The notes beneath the pieces were generated by a model, which saw only the letters and a list, made by a program, of their open reading frames with translations, had not been told where the DNA came from and ran no database searches. Source: an uncultured Acetatifactor sp. (lineage in GTDB: Bacteria > Bacillota > Clostridia > Lachnospirales > Lachnospiraceae). Taken from it: a stretch of DNA of 64,000 nucleotides. The stretch covers positions 44,151 to 108,150 of the forward strand of contig CAJUAB010000007.1 of NCBI GenBank assembly GCA_910583845.1, in the 5' to 3' direction. Positions 59,794 to 64,000 of the stretch are shown one piece after another. Position 1 is the first letter of the stretch, and each line of letters starts with the position of its first letter. The translations under genes and the position numbers were made by a program.

Positions 59794-60390
59794 ATGCAAT
59801 TATTGTTTGCCACATCCAATCCGGCCAAATATACAGCCATGCGGGATGCTCTGGAGCCTCTGGGGATCAGCCTGCTTTGTCTCAGGGATATGCCCCCGGT
59901 GCCGGTGGCACCGGAGGAGGGGGACAGTCCATTGGAGAATGCCCGGCAGAAGGCGCTTTTTTACTATGAACACTATGAGATTCCCCTTTTTTCCTGCGAT
60001 TCGGGGCTGTATCTGGAAAATCTGCCCCCGGAGCTACAGCCGGGGCTCCATGTGCGGTCTCCCCAGGGAGTCTATCTGGACGATCAGGCCATGCAGGATT
60101 ACTATGGGGGACTGGCGGCCCGCTACGGAGATATCATTGCCAGATACCGAAACGCGATCTGCCTGGTCCTGGACCGGGAGCATATCTATGCCTCCATGGA
60201 GGAGAGTCTGGCCAGTCATCGCTTTCTGATCACCGAAAGGCCCCACCGGATCTGCCGGCCGGGCTTTCCGCTGGACAGCATATCCAAAAAGCTGGACACG
60301 GGAGAATACTATTATGATGTGAATGCCCACGACGCGGATGAGCTGGTGGGCTATGAGGGATTTGTGGCCTTTTTCCGGGAGCATGTCTGA
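59794..60390 (+). CDS. Non-canonical purine NTP pyrophosphatase (ITPase/Ham1-like)
   Basis: A 198-residue protein of the RdgB/Ham1 family: LLFATSNPAKYTAMRDAL at the start, EEGDSPLENARQKALFYYE and the metal-binding FSCDSGLYLENLP, then GFPLDSISKKL. It hydrolyses ITP, dITP and XTP, cleaning the nucleotide pool. It follows the trmL-fused gene by about 60 bp, and a giant hairpin lies downstream. Confidence 0.9.
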   Translation: MQLLFATSNPAKYTAMRDALEPLGISLLCLRDMPPVPVAPEEGDSPLENARQKALFYYEHYEIPLFSCDSGLYLENLPPELQPGLHVRSPQGVYLDDQAMQDYYGGLAARYGDIIARYRNAICLVLDREHIYASMEESLASHRFLITERPHRICRPGFPLDSISKKLDTGEYYYDVNAHDADELVGYEGFVAFFREHV

Positions 60391-60712
60391 CAGGCGCATC
60401 CAGAGCTGGCGCCCGATGCGCTTGCAGATGGTGGAGTCTATTGTTCGGGCAATGCCGGATTCGTTTTCCGGAAGCAGAGGATGGACAATATATACAAAGT
60501 AAGGACAGTTTGTATATATTGCCCATCCTCATTATTTGAACACGTCTGAAAATTGATCCTGCGGACAGGTTCACAGATTTTTCACATTTTCATCACTTTT
60601 TTATGACAATTTGTCAGTAATCTATACTCACGAGCGTTCGCGAGTACAGATCCGCGGGCAATGAGATCCGCCATTTTACCCGGCGTATGAGCGAAAAAAT
60701 GAGGAGGACATT
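60391..60712. other. Intergenic region with long hairpin and palindromes
   Basis: A 22-bp inverted repeat with one mismatch (60477-60498 with 60509-60530) is among the strongest in the window; it lacks a T-run. Further on are the 13-bp palindrome TGACAA-T-TTGTCA (60604-60616) and a 20-bp imperfect palindrome (60627-60646). These probably cover termination and control of the ABC exporter. Confidence 0.7.
60477..60530. terminator. 22-bp hairpin after the ITPase gene
   Basis: The arms at 60477-60498 and 60509-60530 are complementary except for one A/C mismatch, around a 10-base loop. The bases after it (ATTATTTG) are not a proper T-run, so simple intrinsic termination is doubtful. Confidence 0.6.
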
Positions 60713-61828
60713 ATGATTGAAGTTACCAATTTGACAAAGCGGTACGGTGATCACACTGCCGTGGACCATTTGTCCTTTAAAGTGGAAAAGGGACAGATTT
60801 ATGGCTTTCTGGGGCCTAATGGCGCGGGGAAATCCACCACCATGAATATAATCACCGGATATCTGGCGGCCAGCGAGGGGACGGTGACCATAGACGGCCA
60901 CGACGTGCAGCAGGAACCGGAGGAGGCCAAAAAGCGCATCGGTTATCTGCCGGAGCTGCCGCCGCTGTATCTGGATATGACGGTGGAGGAGTATCTGCGG
61001 TTTGCGGCGGAACTGAAAAAGGTGCCCAGACAGGAGCGCAAAGAGCAGGTGGATCAGGTCATGGGCATGACCCAGATTACGGATATGAGAGGGCGGCTGA
61101 TCAAAAATCTGTCCAAAGGTTACCGGCAGAGAGTAGGTCTGGCCCAGGCGCTGCTGGGATCGCCGCAGGTGTTGATCCTGGATGAGCCCAGCGTGGGGTT
61201 GGACCCGAAACAGATTATCGAAATCAGGGATCTGATCCGGGAACTGGGGAAAAATCATACCATTATTCTGAGTTCTCATATTTTGTCCGAGGTCAGCGCG
61301 GTGTGTGACCATATTATGATTATCTCCCACGGAAAACTGGTGGCCAGCGACTCTCCGGAGAGGCTGCAAAAGCTGATGAGCGGAGAGGGGGAGCTGAAAC
61401 TGACCGTGAAGGGCAGTTTCGAGGAACTGCGGGAGGCATTGGACAAAATGCCCGGAATCGCAGAGATGCGGCAGCTTCCCGGCACACAGCAATTGCCCGG
61501 CGCAGCCCGGTCATCCGATGCGCAGGAAGAAAACGGCGGGATCTGCGATGCAGTGATTAAGACAGACGGGGAGCAGGATATCCGGGAGTCGCTTTTCTAT
61601 CGGTTGGCGGAGAGACGCCTGCCCATTCTGTCCATGACACTCTCCCAGCGCTCTCTGGAGGACATCTTCCTGGAGTTGACCGGGGAGACATCCGTGTCGG
61701 AGGAGGACGAAGGGAAAACCCGGGGCAGAAAGAAGAAAGCGGCAGAGCCAAAACCGGCCGCGAAGCCGGAAGCGGACAGCGGCGAGCAGCCGCCAAGGGA
61801 CAAAAACGACAGCGGGGAGGAAGCGTAA
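60713..61828 (+). CDS. ABC transporter ATP-binding protein, GldA-like
   Basis: A 371-residue ATPase: Walker A GPNGAGKST (about residue 38), signature LSKGYRQRVGLAQALL, Walker B VLILDEPSVGLDP and the SSHIL switch. A C-terminal extension of about 90 residues (charged, Ala/Lys/Glu-rich) follows the core. It pairs with the permease-GldG-like protein encoded next, whose start adjoins its stop. GldA-type exporters in Gram-positives act on unknown substrates; the gliding name is family history only. AGGAGG precedes the start. Confidence 0.92.
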   Translation: MIEVTNLTKRYGDHTAVDHLSFKVEKGQIYGFLGPNGAGKSTTMNIITGYLAASEGTVTIDGHDVQQEPEEAKKRIGYLPELPPLYLDMTVEEYLRFAAELKKVPRQERKEQVDQVMGMTQITDMRGRLIKNLSKGYRQRVGLAQALLGSPQVLILDEPSVGLDPKQIIEIRDLIRELGKNHTIILSSHILSEVSAVCDHIMIISHGKLVASDSPERLQKLMSGEGELKLTVKGSFEELREALDKMPGIAEMRQLPGTQQLPGAARSSDAQEENGGICDAVIKTDGEQDIRESLFYRLAERRLPILSMTLSQRSLEDIFLELTGETSVSEEDEGKTRGRKKKAAEPKPAAKPEADSGEQPPRDKNDSGEEA

Positions 61829-63949
61829 ATGGCAGCCATATATAAAAAGGAATTACAATCCTATTTTCATTCCTTTATCGGATTTCTGTTTATCGGGGTC
61901 AGTCTGTTTTTTATCGGCCTGTACTATTTTGTGTACTGCCTGCTGTATGGCTATCCCTATTTTTCCTATGTAGTCAACAGCGTGGTTATCGTGTTCATGC
62001 TGACAGTGCCGATTCTGACCATGAGAATCATGGCGGAGGAGAGACGCAGCAAAACCGATCAGCTGATTCTGACTGCCCCTATAACAGTGGGAAAAATCGT
62101 TATGGGCAAGTTTCTGGCGCTGCTGACGATTCTGGCCGTGCCCACAGGGATCAGCGCCATCTACCCGCTGATTCTGACAAGATTCGGCAATGTGCCGCTG
62201 GGGGAAAGCTACCTTGCCATACTGGCCTTTTTCCTGTACGGCATGGTCTGTATCGCCATCGGTATACTGGTGTCATCGCTGACGGAAAGTCAGGTAATCG
62301 CGGCGGTTCTCGGTTTTGTGCTGCTGTTTTTGGGCTACATGATGCCTTCTCTGTGTACGTTGATCTCATCCACGGGCAATGTGTTGACACAGATCCTGAG
62401 TCTGTACGATCTGAGCACACCGTTTGTGCTGATGCTCAACGGTACGCTGGATGTGAGTTCCGTGGTATATTACCTGTCCCTGACGGCGCTGGCCCTGTTT
62501 CTGACCACGCAGTCCATTCAGAAGAGGCGTTACAGTGTATCCGTGAAAGCCTTTAAAACCGGCGCGTACAGCACGGGCATGATCGTGGCGGCCGTGGCGG
62601 TGGCCATTGTGCTGAACATGGTGGTGGGCCAGCTGCCGGGGACCTGGAAATCGCTGGACCTCACTGGCAATAAGCTGTATTCTCTTTCGGACCAGACCAA
62701 AGAATATCTGAAGGGAATGAACGAGGATGTGACCATCTACGTGCTGGTCAATGAGGACAACGAGGACACGGTGCTGGGACAGACTCTGGACCGCTATGAG
62801 GATCTTTCCCCCCATATTAAAGTGCAGTACGTGGACCCCATACAGAATCCCCGGTTTCACACGCAGTATACCTCCGGCAGCGTCAGCACCAACAGCCTGA
62901 TTGTTGTCAGCGCCAAGCGCAGCAAGGTCATTGACGCCAACGAAGTGTATGTCACAAGCTATGATTATGACGGGTACAATTACAGTTCCTCCGTTACCGG
63001 TTACGACGGGGAGGGGCAGATTACCAGCGCGCTGGACTATGTGCTCAGTGATGACATCCCCCTGGTCTATATGACGGAAGGACATGGGGAACAGAGCCTG
63101 AGCTCCTCCTTCCGGAACAGTCTGGAGAAGGAGAATGTAGAATATGAAACCATCAATCTGATGGATTACGAGACTGTGCCGGAGACGGCGGCGGCGCTGG
63201 TGATCAACGGGCCTGCCGGCGACCTTTCCGAGGATGACAGAAATAAGGTGACCGCTTATCTGGACAGAGGCGGCAAGGTGATTCTGGTGTTGGGCTATCA
63301 GGAGGTGGAAACCCCCAATCTGGATGAGCTGCTGGCTTACATGAATCTGCGCGTCGAGGACGGTCTTGTGGCCGAGGAGGATGAGGAGAATTATTATCAG
63401 GTTCCCTTTTACCTTCTGCCCACTGTGTCCTCCAACACCTATACTGCGGGGATTTACGGCAGCTACTATATTTTTGCCCCCTACAGTCAGGGGATTCTGG
63501 TTCCCGGGGAGGAAGAGAGCGGGGACATTCGCTATGACGCGTTCCTGGAGACCTCTTCCAGCGCTTACGCCATGCAGAATTTTACCAGCGCCACGGAATA
63601 CGGCAGGCAGGAGGGAGACCCGCAGGGACCTTTTGCCCTGGGCGTGGAGGCGGTGAAGACGCTGGAAGAGGGGGAAGCCACCATGGTGGTATACTCCAGC
63701 GACCAGATCTTTACGGACAGCGCCAGCCTGATGGTGGGCGGTGCCAATCAGATGCTGTTTACCAATACGGTGAGCCAGTTTGTGGATCATGAGACGACGG
63801 TTTCTGTCCCCGCAAAAGACTATGAGGTATCCACATTGCTGCTCAGTCAGAAAGACGCGTTGACATTGGGGCTGATTACCATGATTGTACTGCCTGTGGG
63901 CAGTCTGGCGGCAGGCTTCGTAATCTGGTTCCGGCGCCGGAGAAAATAG
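61829..63949 (+). CDS. ABC permease fused to GldG-like extracytoplasmic domain
   Basis: A 706-residue protein. Residues about 1-240 are an ABC-2 type permease with six hydrophobic segments (MAAIYKKELQSYFHSFIGF at the start). One more membrane segment near 250-270 leads to a GldG-like domain (about 275-670) with the GTWKSLDLTGNKLYSLSDQT start, and a final segment ends RRRRK. In Bacteroidetes GldF and GldG are separate; here one chain combines both. It is coupled to the ATP-binding gene. Confidence 0.88.
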   Translation: MAAIYKKELQSYFHSFIGFLFIGVSLFFIGLYYFVYCLLYGYPYFSYVVNSVVIVFMLTVPILTMRIMAEERRSKTDQLILTAPITVGKIVMGKFLALLTILAVPTGISAIYPLILTRFGNVPLGESYLAILAFFLYGMVCIAIGILVSSLTESQVIAAVLGFVLLFLGYMMPSLCTLISSTGNVLTQILSLYDLSTPFVLMLNGTLDVSSVVYYLSLTALALFLTTQSIQKRRYSVSVKAFKTGAYSTGMIVAAVAVAIVLNMVVGQLPGTWKSLDLTGNKLYSLSDQTKEYLKGMNEDVTIYVLVNEDNEDTVLGQTLDRYEDLSPHIKVQYVDPIQNPRFHTQYTSGSVSTNSLIVVSAKRSKVIDANEVYVTSYDYDGYNYSSSVTGYDGEGQITSALDYVLSDDIPLVYMTEGHGEQSLSSSFRNSLEKENVEYETINLMDYETVPETAAALVINGPAGDLSEDDRNKVTAYLDRGGKVILVLGYQEVETPNLDELLAYMNLRVEDGLVAEEDEENYYQVPFYLLPTVSSNTYTAGIYGSYYIFAPYSQGILVPGEEESGDIRYDAFLETSSSAYAMQNFTSATEYGRQEGDPQGPFALGVEAVKTLEEGEATMVVYSSDQIFTDSASLMVGGANQMLFTNTVSQFVDHETTVSVPAKDYEVSTLLLSQKDALTLGLITMIVLPVGSLAAGFVIWFRRRRK

Positions 63950-63990
63950 GTATGACAGGACAGGCAGATTTGATAAGGAAATGGTGATTC

Positions 63991-64000
63991 ATGAAAAGAC
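63991..64000 (+). CDS. Start of a further gene, cut by the window end
   Basis: ATGAAAAGAC begins after a plausible AAGGAAATGG site, 41 bp downstream of the permease. Only three codons are visible. By position it is likely the next gene of the exporter operon. Confidence 0.35.

Overview
The window is about 64 kb of GC-rich, densely coding Gram-positive DNA. It looks like a spore-forming, fibre- and starch-degrading Clostridia genome, most probably Lachnospiraceae. The evidence is the sporulation block rqcP-yabP-yabQ-divIC ... spoIIE-tilS-hpt-ftsH, a FabK/FabT-type fatty acid operon, a T-box leader on a leucine gene, two GH10 xylanases with a GH13 enzyme, a Gram-positive type IV pilus operon, and AGGAGG-type ribosome binding sites. 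The assignment rests on gene content and order only.

Layout: 1-1623, a 77/78-bp tandem repeat and a PEGA-domain lipoprotein. 1762-3646, HU and then the conserved rqcP-yabP-yabQ-divIC run. 3846-6891, a membrane-anchored GH10 xylanase and an unrecognised gene that interrupt the usual divIC-spoIIE neighbourhood. 7018-12322, a spoIIE-like phosphatase lacking its membrane domain (behind a promoter with the 21-bp spacing known from B. subtilis spoIIE), tilS, hpt and ftsH. 12428-16929, a candidate small RNA, a GH13 alpha-glucan hydrolase, tRNA-Tyr, tRNA-Leu and a GH10 lipoprotein. 17110-20681, a leucine T-box controlling a 2-isopropylmalate synthase fused to an AraC-type DNA-binding domain, then a Sel1-repeat protein. 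20816-30630, a type II fatty acid synthesis cluster (acpP, fabK, fabD, fabG, fabF, fabZ, fused accD-accA, fabH, fabT-like regulator, plsC-like acyltransferase) with two FabT-like operators at its promoter. 30702-34024, small regulatory and accessory genes including an Rpn-type nuclease behind an attenuator-like leader. 34157-44942, a type IV pilus operon without motor ATPases. 45185-49870, a hybrid histidine kinase, a response regulator and a CapA-like lipoprotein. 49964-55748, aldo/keto reductase, galactokinase, phosphoesterase, a 34-residue membrane peptide and a VanW protein. 55780-58701, an AIR-synthase-like protein, a 121-bp hairpin-forming tandem repeat, and an Lrp regulator overlapping an aminotransferase. 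58730-60390, a tRNA methyltransferase fused to a gamma-carbonic-anhydrase-like domain, and an ITPase. 60713-64000, a GldA/GldFG-type ABC exporter running off the end.

The most unusual items are two fusion proteins: LeuA-AraC, which joins a leucine-binding enzyme to a transcription-factor DNA-binding domain, and TrmL-gamma-carbonic anhydrase. After them come the membrane-less SpoIIE, the 121-bp repeat, the paired palindromes at the pilus promoter and the attenuator-like leader of the Rpn gene. All functions are inferred by reading the sequence; no database search was run.
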